The position numbers were made by a program, and so were the translations under genes. A stretch of 64,000 bases of DNA from an actinobacterium LLX17 (GTDB taxonomy: Bacteria; Actinomycetota; Actinomycetes; Propionibacteriales; Nocardioidaceae): assembly GCA_000471045.1 (NCBI GenBank), contig KI301992.1, positions 2,595,452 to 2,659,451 on the forward strand, in the 5' to 3' direction. Shown here in pieces: positions 16,448 to 23,732 of the stretch. The notes beneath the pieces are model-generated. The model was not told the origin of the DNA. It ran no database searches and worked only from the letters and a program-made list of their open reading frames with translations. Position 1 is the stretch's first letter, and the number at the start of each line of letters is the position of its first letter.

Positions 16448-16928
16448 CCGACCGAAGGATCCACACTACGAAAGTGAGCGTCTCTCCTGACGGCATCACC
16501 GCAGGGGACATCAAGTCCCGACGATTCGACCCGGGAGGACCTGGTTCGGGTGTGGACCAACGAACGCCGACGCTGTCACAGGTACTCGGTCTGGCTGCTA
16601 GAAGACGACTCTCAAACCCGCGGCTGGCGCCACCACCGTAACTTCGTCTGGAAGCTGGACATGGCGAATCGATCGATTCCCCGGCGAGCCGTCGGCGACT
16701 GCGACTACTCGGTGGTCTTAGGACGACCCGACCGAAATCAGCGGCGTCCTTCCTCCACAATCCTCCGGATCGAGCGCCTGAAACGGTAGTCGAGTCGAGT
16801 TGCTCCGCAGGTCAGTCTAGGCCAGGCGAAAATTGAAAGCGGATCGAAGAGGATCCCAGCCGAGTTCAAACTCGCCTGGCGCGTTTCGCGCAAGTTCGTG
16901 ACAGCTGTTAGGGCAGACTGTCGATTCT
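16448..16928. other. Intergenic between integrase and NACHT gene
   Basis: This 481-bp stretch has no convincing gene. The first part (16471-16650) can be read from GTG as a short frame with VSVSPDGITAGDIKSRRF, faintly like a DivIVA-domain start and possibly a gene remnant. CCAGGCGA at 16822-16829 and TCGCCTGG at 16872-16879 form an inverted repeat about 90 bp upstream of the NACHT gene. Its promoter should lie in the last 150 bp, with no clear Shine-Dalgarno before 16929. Confidence 0.4.
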
Positions 16929-19817
16929 ATGGCCGACTACGACCTGAACCGAATGGATTGGCGTGCCTTCGAGCAGATGGTCGTCTCGCTCGGGCGGGCG
17001 GAACTCAGCTCCGGTATGCGAGTGTTCGGCGATGGCCCCGATGGCGGCCGCGAAGCCGACCTTGACGGCAGGATTCAATGGTCTAAGACGGTTGTCGATG
17101 GAGACTCCCGCGATGTCTGGGACGGCTACACGGTTATCCAGTCGAAGTTTTGCAAGAAGCCCGGAGCCAGACCCATCACACGGGCCACGTGGCTGCAGCG
17201 CGAGATCAAGCACGAGATCGAGAACTGGATCAGCTCTGCCAAAAAGCGCAGCCGAGACCGGTTTCCGGACTACCTGATCTTCGTGACGAACCTCGAACTT
17301 TCGTCGGTGGCGCGATCTGGCGGGATCGACTCGATCCACCGACTCGTGCGAGAACTCCTAGAGCCCGGATCCGACGCCGCTAAGGCAGGACTCCAGATCC
17401 GTGACTTTCGCATCTGGCACCAGGATCAGATCAAGTCACTACTCGACTCGCACCAAACTATTCGTTGGGCCTACCCGGGCCTTCTGACTCCGGGAGATGT
17501 CATCGCAGGATGGCCCGGGGAGACAGTGAACTTCGGATCCCTCGACCTAGGAGATTCGCTCCGGGAGCAGGTACTCCGAACGCTCTCTACCGACCGGAAG
17601 GTCCGGCTGCAAGAGTCCGGGGCGCCCTCCGGCTCGGTCCTGATTGACGACGTCGCCATCGACCTCCCGGCACGGGCAGGATCTGAGCCGAAGACACTGC
17701 CGATTCTTCGCTACTTGATCGGACTTGGCGACGCTGTCCTGCGTCAGAAGCTTCCCGATCGAGTCGCCCAACCACACGTCGTCGTAGTCGGGGGCCCCGG
17801 ACAAGGGAAGTCCACGCTAGGCCAGATGCTCGCGCAGTCGTACCGAATCGCGATGCTTGAGGGCGCGGATTTGGCTCCCGATCCCGCCGACTCGTTCGAG
17901 GGATGGACTAGGGCACTCGCCCGACTTGGGACCCCACCTCCCGGCAATCGACGCTGGCCCGTTCGAATCGACCTCGCCAAACTCGCTGAAGAACTTTCGT
18001 CCGGCCAAGATGTGAGTCTGTTGCGTTGGCTCGCAAGGCAGGTTTCGACGAAATCGACTGCCGATGTGTCCCCGGCGCAGTTGAAGACGTTCCTACGGGC
18101 GTGGCCTTGGGCACTCATCCTCGACGGCTTTGATGAAGTTCCCAGCTTGGATGCTCGGCAGCGAGTCCTGCGGTGCGTCAACGACTTCATCTTGGTGGCT
18201 GACGACCTCGATGCCGACCTCTTCGTCATGGTCACGACCCGACCGCTTGGCTACGAGGAAGAATTCGCCCAGTCCACGTTCCGACGACTCGATCTGCAGA
18301 GACTGGACGCAGATGCCGCTTTGAGCTTCGCCGAACGCATGGTCGAACTCCGACTATCGGACGACAACGAAGCTCGCGACCTGGTGCTGGGCCGCGTACG
18401 GGACGCCGCGAATGATCCGACCACGGCTGCCCTCATGGGGACTCCTCTGCAGCTGACGATCATGTCTCTCATCGTCGAGAAGTTTCCCCACCTCCCACCG
18501 GACCGCTACAGCCTCTTTCACCTGTACTACGGGACGATCGCTGACCGCGAAGCCGCCAAGGAGATCGCAGCCGGCCGCTTCATCACTGAGAACCGGCCCG
18601 CTGTTGATCGCCTGCACGAGCTGGCCGGTCTGCACCTCCAGGCGAAATCGGAGTCGAGCGAGGCTGCCGACTCGGTTCTGACGCCGGGTGAGCTCGAGGC
18701 GCTGGCGAACGCTCTCTACCAAAAGAAGGGATTCGAGCCCGGCGAGAGCACTGAGAAAGCAAGCGCACTTGTTCAGGCTGCAACCCACCGCTTGGTCTTG
18801 TTGGTTCCGCAGGACGACGGAGTCGGCTTCGAGGTCAGGACACTGCAAGAACTCATGGCTGCACGCGCGCTCGTCGACGCGGACGATGACGGGGTCATCG
18901 AACGACTCAGAACCATTTCGAGGAGTCCGCACTGGGGGAACACCTGGCTTCTCGCGGCAGGCGCGCTGCTGGTGAAGTCAGACCGATTCGCACCGCTGCT
19001 TGTCGGGCTTCTTCGCGAGCTCAGCGACCCAAGCGACATAATGCTCCGGATCTCGCCTATCGGGGGTGGCCTGGCGGCGGCGATGCTTGAAGACGGTCTG
19101 GCTCTGCGCCTTCCGAGCCTCGAACGGGATCTCCTTGGGCTCACGCTTCGTGCCGCCGAGGACCCAGCTTCCGCGAATCGGTCCTCGTGCGTCGCTGCAC
19201 TCCGGACCATGTTGAACACGAAGCACCGCTCAACGATCCTGCAACGACTTCGCGACACCGGATCGGGTGCAGGCAGTCGCGCTGCAAGGGCGATTACGAT
19301 CTACGACTTGCTCGATCTCGCCCCGACGCGCGGAAGCATCGGGCCGCTCCGCGTTTCGATAGGAATGCTTGGCTTGACGTCGACGGAAATGGACGCGATC
19401 AAAATCTGGCGCGCCGCGCGCGAAGGGAAGTCGCTAAATCTCAAATCCACTCGAGGGCCCCGGGTGGGCCTCGATGACCATCTCACGGACCAGTGGGCGG
19501 ATGCTGCGTTGTCGACGGACGAAGTCGATGCTTTCCGAGATGCACTGGCGGGCATAGGCGGATCGAAGGTCCGTCTTCCGCCAGACGGCGACTCACCGTC
19601 CACCGTCGCGGCTCTAGTGGCCGCCGATGGCACCTCGATCCACGCGAGTCTGAAGCGGCCCGAGATCGCGGCCGCCCTTCATCTGGTGATGGACCAACTG
19701 CCTGAGCGCGACTGGTCAACGGTTCTAGTTCTGAGTCAAGTGATCGGCCAAGCGGTTGGCCGCGAACCAGTCGGGAGTCACGTACTTCATCTGGCTGCGC
19801 AGAGACCTACGGATTAG
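16929..19817 (+). CDS. PD-(D/E)xK nuclease-like / NACHT NTPase fusion, putative antiphage NLR-like protein
   Basis: This 962-residue single-gene system starts MADYDLNRMDWRAFEQMVVS. N-terminal residues about 1-180 look like an Mrr-type restriction nuclease fold: helix with E15, then GPDGGRE (D38, E42) and QSK (Q71, K73), giving a D...QxK catalytic set. The NACHT NTPase follows with Walker A GGPGQGKST (K294) and Walker B WALILDGFDEVP (D402, E403). The C-terminal half is alpha-helical (HEAT-like, no obvious LRR or TPR repeats) and would be the sensor. Bacterial NACHT proteins with nuclease effectors protect against phage (bNACHT/Avs-type STAND NTPases); that is family knowledge. The gene is alone, between the integrase and tRNA-Ser, as typical cargo. 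The trigger is unknown. Confidence 0.85.
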   Translation: MADYDLNRMDWRAFEQMVVSLGRAELSSGMRVFGDGPDGGREADLDGRIQWSKTVVDGDSRDVWDGYTVIQSKFCKKPGARPITRATWLQREIKHEIENWISSAKKRSRDRFPDYLIFVTNLELSSVARSGGIDSIHRLVRELLEPGSDAAKAGLQIRDFRIWHQDQIKSLLDSHQTIRWAYPGLLTPGDVIAGWPGETVNFGSLDLGDSLREQVLRTLSTDRKVRLQESGAPSGSVLIDDVAIDLPARAGSEPKTLPILRYLIGLGDAVLRQKLPDRVAQPHVVVVGGPGQGKSTLGQMLAQSYRIAMLEGADLAPDPADSFEGWTRALARLGTPPPGNRRWPVRIDLAKLAEELSSGQDVSLLRWLARQVSTKSTADVSPAQLKTFLRAWPWALILDGFDEVPSLDARQRVLRCVNDFILVADDLDADLFVMVTTRPLGYEEEFAQSTFRRLDLQRLDADAALSFAERMVELRLSDDNEARDLVLGRVRDAANDPTTAALMGTPLQLTIMSLIVEKFPHLPPDRYSLFHLYYGTIADREAAKEIAAGRFITENRPAVDRLHELAGLHLQAKSESSEAADSVLTPGELEALANALYQKKGFEPGESTEKASALVQAATHRLVLLVPQDDGVGFEVRTLQELMAARALVDADDDGVIERLRTISRSPHWGNTWLLAAGALLVKSDRFAPLLVGLLRELSDPSDIMLRISPIGGGLAAAMLEDGLALRLPSLERDLLGLTLRAAEDPASANRSSCVAALRTMLNTKHRSTILQRLRDTGSGAGSRAARAITIYDLLDLAPTRGSIGPLRVSIGMLGLTSTEMDAIKIWRAAREGKSLNLKSTRGPRVGLDDHLTDQWADAALSTDEVDAFRDALAGIGGSKVRLPPDGDSPSTVAALVAADGTSIHASLKRPEIAAALHLVMDQLPERDWSTVLVLSQVIGQAVGREPVGSHVLHLAAQRPTD

Positions 19818-19951
19818 GCGTCAGCAGCTTTCAGGCGGGGCTGGGGAATGTCGCCGTCGGCTCCAGCTCGCGACGTCGGCTACCGGCAGCACCGCCGTCG
19901 CGCGCGCGTCTACCTGACCGGCCCCACATAAACCTGACCGCGAGTTTCGCG
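19818..19951. other. Short gap downstream of NACHT gene
   Basis: There is no gene here. ACCTGACCG occurs twice (about 19913 and 19932) around GGCCCCACATAA. This may be part of the integrase-binding region near the element end, but I cannot assign it. Confidence 0.3.
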
Positions 19952-19973
19952 AAATGTGGGCAAAATGTGGGCA
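19952..19973 (+). repeat. Tandem 11-bp repeat, candidate integrase arm-type sites
   Basis: AAATGTGGGCA occurs twice head to tail with no spacer (19952-19962 and 19963-19973), 75 bp from the tRNA-Ser 3' end. Direct repeats of about 10 bp next to an attachment site are the usual form of arm-type binding sites for tyrosine integrases. No third copy is seen nearby. The role is inferred from position. Confidence 0.55.
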
Positions 19974-19980
19974 CGGCGCA

Positions 19981-20038
19981 CTTCTCGCTGAACGAGAAGA
20001 CCCCCGGACCGCTGCGAATACAGTCGTTTCCGGGGGTC
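19981..20038 (-). terminator. Two tandem hairpins downstream of tRNA-Ser
   Basis: A perfect 10-bp stem (GACCCCCGGA at 19999-20008 pairing with TCCGGGGGTC at 20029-20038, 20-nt loop) is followed on the minus strand by a second stem CTTCTCG/CGAGAAG (19981-19987 and 19993-19999). They lie 10 nt beyond the tRNA-Ser 3' end, so they probably terminate the tRNA transcript. They could also stop plus-strand transcripts coming from the NACHT gene. Confidence 0.7.
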
Positions 20039-20047
20039 CTCTACCTG

Positions 20048-20075
20048 CGGTGGCGGTGGGATTTGAACCCACGGT
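20048..20075. other. Probable attachment site in tRNA-Ser 3' end
   Basis: The 3' half of tRNA-Ser faces the integrase block, and the class of integrase present usually recombines within tRNA 3' ends, leaving an intact gene at one junction. I therefore mark the acceptor/T-arm portion as the likely att core. The second copy is not in the window, so the core length cannot be measured. This is inference from position. Confidence 0.5.
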
Positions 20076-20134
20076 GGGTTTGACCCCACACATCATTTCG
20101 AGTGATGCACCTTCGGCCGCTCGGACACGCCACC
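20048..20134 (-). tRNA. tRNA-Ser (anticodon CGA)
   Basis: This 87-nt tRNA is on the minus strand. Acceptor stem GGTGGCG pairs with CGCCACC, with discriminator G. The anticodon stem CATCA/TGATG encloses the loop CTCGAAA, giving anticodon CGA, which reads UCG (Ser). A long variable arm (GTGGGGTCAAACCCAC) is diagnostic of a class II tRNA. The T-arm is GTGGG-TTCAAAT-CCCAC. CCA is not encoded. The gene starts 10 bp after the stop of the upstream minus-strand gene, so it may share that transcript. Confidence 0.95.
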
Positions 20135-20144
20135 GCCGGACACC

Positions 20145-21125
20145 TTACCGGACCGCCTGCGGCTCGCTGCTGGGGGCGGAGGTCAGGCGCTCGCTGCGCC
20201 AGGCCTTGACGTAGCCGGCGCCCACGTCCCAGGCGATGGTCAGCACCACGCCGATCAGGACGCCGAGATGCGTGAGGTCGAACGAGCGCTCGTTCGCACC
20301 GATTTGCGAGAAGAACTCGGCGTTCAGCAGCTCCTCCCCCGCCGCCAGGTAGACGACCGGCACGGCGAACAGCAGACCGCCGACGAGGTTGGCCGTGGCA
20401 GTCGCCATCGTCCACCGTCCGTCGCGCAGCACCGCCAGCTGGATGAAAAGCTCGAGCACGAGCGAACCGAGCACGATCAACAGCCACGGCTGCCACGCGC
20501 CGGGATCGAGGACCGGCACGTTGCCGCCGTCTCCATCCTCGACCCAGGACCGGAAGTGCTGACCCACCAGCACCGCCGCCATGACGACGACCATGACCAC
20601 CGACGCGCACGTGTCGGCCACCGACACGTCCCGTCCGGTCGGCAGCTCCGGAAGGTTGTCGACGCTCCATCCGGGCAGTCCCGGGTCGACGTCGACGCGC
20701 TCGAGGATCGCGAACGTCAGCGTCGTCCAGAACGCGATGTGCAGGGCGACCAGGACGGCGGCGCCAATCCCCTCACCGATCGCCGACGCCGACCCGGAGT
20801 CGACCAGATCAACAACGCCCGCGAGCACACCGATCGGCACCGGGATCCACAGGAGCAACCTGAGCACCAGCCGCTGGTAGGTGACGAAGAACCGCGGGCC
20901 GATGAGGTGGTTGGGCCGGTCGGTGTACTGGATGGCGAGCCGGTCGGGGTTGCCCAGCTCGGTCAGCACGGCGCGCTCGGCGGTCACGTGGTCCTCGCCG
21001 TTCTCGAGACGGTCGCCCACCATGTCGTGGATGGACGCCCGCAGCTCGCGGGCGATCTCGTCGCGGCGGGCCTCGGGCACGGAGCGCACGGTGGCGTGCA
21101 CGTAGCGATCGGTCAGGGTGGTCAT
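20145..21125 (-). CDS. HAAS/permease-prefix membrane protein
   Basis: The start is ATG at 21125 (MTTLTDRYVHATVRSVPEAR), which overlaps the PadR stop as ATGA. The product is 326 residues. The N-terminal ~75 residues (RDEIARELRASIHDMVGDRLENGEDHVTAERAVLTELGNP) form the helical HAAS-type prefix domain that accompanies PadR regulators. Several transmembrane helices follow (for example LVLRLLLWIPVPIGVLAGVV and ALHIAFWTTLTFAILERV). PadR plus HAAS membrane protein is a common pair in which PadR represses expression of the membrane partner. Substrate or role unknown. Confidence 0.85.
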   Translation of the reverse strand: MTTLTDRYVHATVRSVPEARRDEIARELRASIHDMVGDRLENGEDHVTAERAVLTELGNPDRLAIQYTDRPNHLIGPRFFVTYQRLVLRLLLWIPVPIGVLAGVVDLVDSGSASAIGEGIGAAVLVALHIAFWTTLTFAILERVDVDPGLPGWSVDNLPELPTGRDVSVADTCASVVMVVVMAAVLVGQHFRSWVEDGDGGNVPVLDPGAWQPWLLIVLGSLVLELFIQLAVLRDGRWTMATATANLVGGLLFAVPVVYLAAGEELLNAEFFSQIGANERSFDLTHLGVLIGVVLTIAWDVGAGYVKAWRSERLTSAPSSEPQAVR

Positions 21126-21463
21126 GCGGGGTCTCCTTCGGTGAGGCTCGCGAGCGACGCGCCGACCGCGTCCAGGTCGTCGAGCAGCAGGGCGAGGACC
21201 TTCTCGCCGGCCGGGCTGGTGCGGTAGATCTTGCGAGGGCGCGACTCCTCCGTGTTCCACTCGCTGGTCAGCAAGCCTTGGTCCTCGAGGCGCCGCAGCA
21301 GCGGGTAGAGCGTGTTGGCGTCGACGTTGAACCCGTGCCGCGCCAGCGTCTGCAGCAGGCCGTAGCCGTAGCCCGGCGACTTGAGCGCCGTCAGGCTGGC
21401 GACCACGACGGTGCCGCGGCGCAGCTCCTGCAGGTGAGTCCGGAGGACGTCGTCGCTTGTCAT
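21122..21463 (-). CDS. PadR-family transcriptional regulator
   Basis: This 113-residue protein starts MTSDDVLRTHLQELRRGTVV. The PadR winged-helix pattern is clear: LTALKSPGYGYGLLQTLARHGFNVDANTLYPLLRRLEDQGLLTSEW then the wing SRPRKIYRTSPAGEKVL. It is the first gene of a two-gene operon with the HAAS protein. A 21-bp palindrome 11 bp upstream overlaps the promoter, which fits autorepression. No ligand can be deduced. Confidence 0.93.
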   Translation of the reverse strand: MTSDDVLRTHLQELRRGTVVVASLTALKSPGYGYGLLQTLARHGFNVDANTLYPLLRRLEDQGLLTSEWNTEESRPRKIYRTSPAGEKVLALLLDDLDAVGASLASLTEGDPA

Positions 21464-21470
21464 GCTTCAC

Positions 21471-21494
21471 ACCATAGTGTGTGTCACACACTAT
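21471..21494 (-). promoter_or_regulatory. PadR operator and leaderless promoter
   Basis: ATAGTGTGTG and CACACACTAT flank a single T at 21484, giving a 21-bp palindrome at 21474-21494. The minus-strand -10 box TATGGT (21476-21471) is 7 nt before the padR ATG at 21463, so the mRNA should be leaderless and the operator covers the -10. TTGCAT upstream could serve as a -35 with an 18-bp spacer. Confidence 0.75.
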
Positions 21495-21508
21495 ATGCAA
21501 GACACACA

Positions 21509-21542
21509 GCAACGCGCGACCCACGGATGGATCGCGCGTTGC
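21509..21542 (-). terminator. Terminator of the symporter gene
   Basis: GCAACGCGCGA (21509-21519) pairs perfectly with TCGCGCGTTGC (21532-21542) around a 12-nt loop. It lies 17 bp beyond the stop of the minus-strand symporter gene. There is no long U tract, as usual for high-GC actinobacteria. Confidence 0.75.
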
Positions 21543-21558
21543 CGTCGAGGCCTGTGGC

Positions 21559-23052
21559 TCAGTCCTCGGCGCGCACCAGCCGGTCGGCCTTGCGGTCGGC
21601 CCAGTACTCGCGCAGCTCGGTCTTGACGACCGGCAGCATCAGGTAGAGACCGAGAATGTTCACGAAGGCGCACGCGAAGAGCATCGCGTCGGCGAGGCTG
21701 ATGACGTCCGAGAGCGTCACCACGGAGCCGAAGACCGTGAACAGGCAGTAGATCAGCTGGAAGATGCGCTCGTTGCGGACGCTGCGACCGAACAGGTGGG
21801 TCCAGGCCTTCTGCGTGTAGTAGGCCCAGGTGATGAGGGTGGAGAACGCGAACAGCGCCACGGCCACCGCCAGCACCTCGGGGAACCACGGCACCACGGT
21901 CGCGAAGGCGTCGGAGGTCAGCACCACGCCATCGGGGTCCGGCGACTCACCGTCAGCCACCGCGTCGCGAGCATCGAGCCACGACTGCGGGCGGGCGATG
22001 ACGATCGTCAGCGCCGTCATGGTGCAGATGATGACCGTGTCGATGAAGGGCTCGAGCATGGCCACCAGGCCCTCGGTGACCGGGCGCTTGGTCTTCACCG
22101 CGGAGTGCGCGATCGGCGCCGAGCCGATGCCGGCCTCGTTCGAGAACGCCGCGCGCTGGAAGCCGATGATCAGCACGCCGACCACACCACCCGTGACGCC
22201 GTCGGGCGAGAACGCACCCGTGATGATCTCGCCGAACGCCCCCGGCACGGAGGTGACGTTGGCACCGATGACCACGAGGCACGCGGACACGTAGATGATC
22301 GCCATGGCCGGCACGAGCTTCGCGGTGGTGCGGCCGATGGACTTGATGCCGCCGATGATGACCAGGCCCACCAGGGCGGCCAGCACGATGCCGAAGATCA
22401 GTCCGGCCGCGTCGGCGCCGAGGAAGCCGTCCTCACCGCCGGTGACGTTCTTGGCCTGCGCGAAGGTCTGATTCGACTGGAACATGTTGCCGCCGACGGC
22501 ACCGAAGAAGAAGATCGCCACGGCGAAGATCCCGGTCATGACTGCGGCGACCGGCTTGCCGAAGCGCGCATAGGCGATGGGCAGGTAGCGGAACGGACCG
22601 CCGCTGACCGTGCCGTCCTCGTGCTCCTCCCGGTACTTCACGCCCAGGGTGCACTCGACGAACTTCGTGCACATGCCGAGCAGGCCGGCGACGACCATCC
22701 AGAAGGTCGCGCCGGGACCGCCGAGCGAGACGGCCACCGCGACACCGGCGATGTTGCCCAGGCCCACGGTGCCGGACACCGCCGAGGTCAGCGCTTGGAA
22801 GTGCGACACCTCGCCCGGATCGTCCTTGCTGCCGTACTTGCCCCGCACGAGCGCCACCGCGTGGCCGAAGCCCCACGTCTGGACCCCCTTGAAGACCGTC
22901 GTGAAGACGGCCGCGCCGATCACCAACCACGCGACGATCAGCGGGAACGTGACCCCGGCGATCGTGACCTCGAAGAAGATGACGCTCGAGACGGCATCGG
23001 CGATGGGGGCGAAGAAGCCGTCGATCGCGGACTCGACCTGTGACAGATCCAT
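21559..23052 (-). CDS. Alanine/glycine:cation symporter (AGCS family)
   Basis: This 497-residue protein starts MDLSQVESAIDGFFAPIADA. About ten hydrophobic segments are visible. The family signature GTVGLGNIAGVAVAVSLGGPGATFW (residues about 92-117) and the later NEAGIGSAPIAHSA motif are those of sodium-coupled alanine/glycine carriers (AlsT/DagA). It would import small amino acids with Na+ (or H+) across the cell membrane. It stands alone with its own terminator. Confidence 0.92.
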   Translation of the reverse strand: MDLSQVESAIDGFFAPIADAVSSVIFFEVTIAGVTFPLIVAWLVIGAAVFTTVFKGVQTWGFGHAVALVRGKYGSKDDPGEVSHFQALTSAVSGTVGLGNIAGVAVAVSLGGPGATFWMVVAGLLGMCTKFVECTLGVKYREEHEDGTVSGGPFRYLPIAYARFGKPVAAVMTGIFAVAIFFFGAVGGNMFQSNQTFAQAKNVTGGEDGFLGADAAGLIFGIVLAALVGLVIIGGIKSIGRTTAKLVPAMAIIYVSACLVVIGANVTSVPGAFGEIITGAFSPDGVTGGVVGVLIIGFQRAAFSNEAGIGSAPIAHSAVKTKRPVTEGLVAMLEPFIDTVIICTMTALTIVIARPQSWLDARDAVADGESPDPDGVVLTSDAFATVVPWFPEVLAVAVALFAFSTLITWAYYTQKAWTHLFGRSVRNERIFQLIYCLFTVFGSVVTLSDVISLADAMLFACAFVNILGLYLMLPVVKTELREYWADRKADRLVRAED

Positions 23053-23123
23053 GCGGTCACCTCGCTCCTGTTTGAGGAGGACGGCAACTCGGCCAACGTG
23101 AGGTGAACCCTCAGAACTGCTGC

Positions 23124-23732
23124 TCAGAACTGTCGGGGCGGGTCCGAGATCGACAGCATGGTCTCGCTGAACAGGTCGATGTCGTCCTCGCGCGAGCGCC
23201 CGGTGCCGCTGCCGCCGAGCAGCGAGGCCAGCTCACCGACCGCACGGTCGACCCGCTCGGTCAGCGCCGAGGCGCCCTCACTGCCCCAGTCGTGCGGCGA
23301 GGCGAAGACCCCGGTGGGCACGACCAGCGCCTGCAGGTAGCCGAACAGCGGACGCAGGGCGTGGTCGATCACCAGCGAGTGCCGAGCGGTGCCGCCGGTG
23401 GCCGCCAGCACGACGGGCTTGCCGATCACCAGGTCGGACTCCAGCACGTCGACGAACATCTTGAACAGGCCCGCGTACGACGCCTGGAAGACGGGAGTGA
23501 CGGCGACCAGTGCGTCGGCCGAGCCGACGAGGTCGAGCACGTGCTGCAACCGGGGCGGGGCGTAGCCGCTGAGCACCGCGTCGGTGATGTCGTGCGCCAG
23601 GGGCCGGAGGTCGACCACCTCGGCCGTGGCCCCCGGCACCTGACGCTCGATCGACGCGACCAGACGGTCGGCCAGCAGGCGGCTGCTCGACGTCTCGCTG
23701 AGTCCGGCCTGGATGGCGACCACCCGGGTCAT
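23124..23732 (-). CDS. FMN reductase, CE1759 type
   Basis: This 202-residue flavodoxin-like protein starts MTRVVAIQAGLSETSSSRLL. The SETSSSR segment contacts the FMN phosphate; TPVFQASYAGLFKMFVDVLE is the conserved core of SsuE/NADPH:FMN reductases. It should supply reduced FMN to its neighbour, the luciferase-like monooxygenase, whose gene overlaps it by 4 nt. The pair is a typical two-component flavin monooxygenase of actinobacteria (CE1758/CE1759). Native substrate unknown. Confidence 0.88.
   Translation of the reverse strand: MTRVVAIQAGLSETSSSRLLADRLVASIERQVPGATAEVVDLRPLAHDITDAVLSGYAPPRLQHVLDLVGSADALVAVTPVFQASYAGLFKMFVDVLESDLVIGKPVVLAATGGTARHSLVIDHALRPLFGYLQALVVPTGVFASPHDWGSEGASALTERVDRAVGELASLLGGSGTGRSREDDIDLFSETMLSISDPPRQF

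Noticed and set aside
16254..16760. 168-residue minus-strand frame antisense to the integrase end
   Set aside because: It overlaps the catalytic part of the integrase and has no motif.
16550..16789. 79-residue plus-strand frame after the integrase
   Set aside because: No ribosome-binding site, composition unlike a protein, crosses an intergenic gap.
20048..20134. tRNA truncated by the integration
   Set aside because: All stems and the anticodon loop are intact, so the gene is complete.
21481..23043. 520-residue frame antisense to the symporter
   Set aside because: Shadow of the AGCS gene; Asp/Arg/His-rich, no domain.
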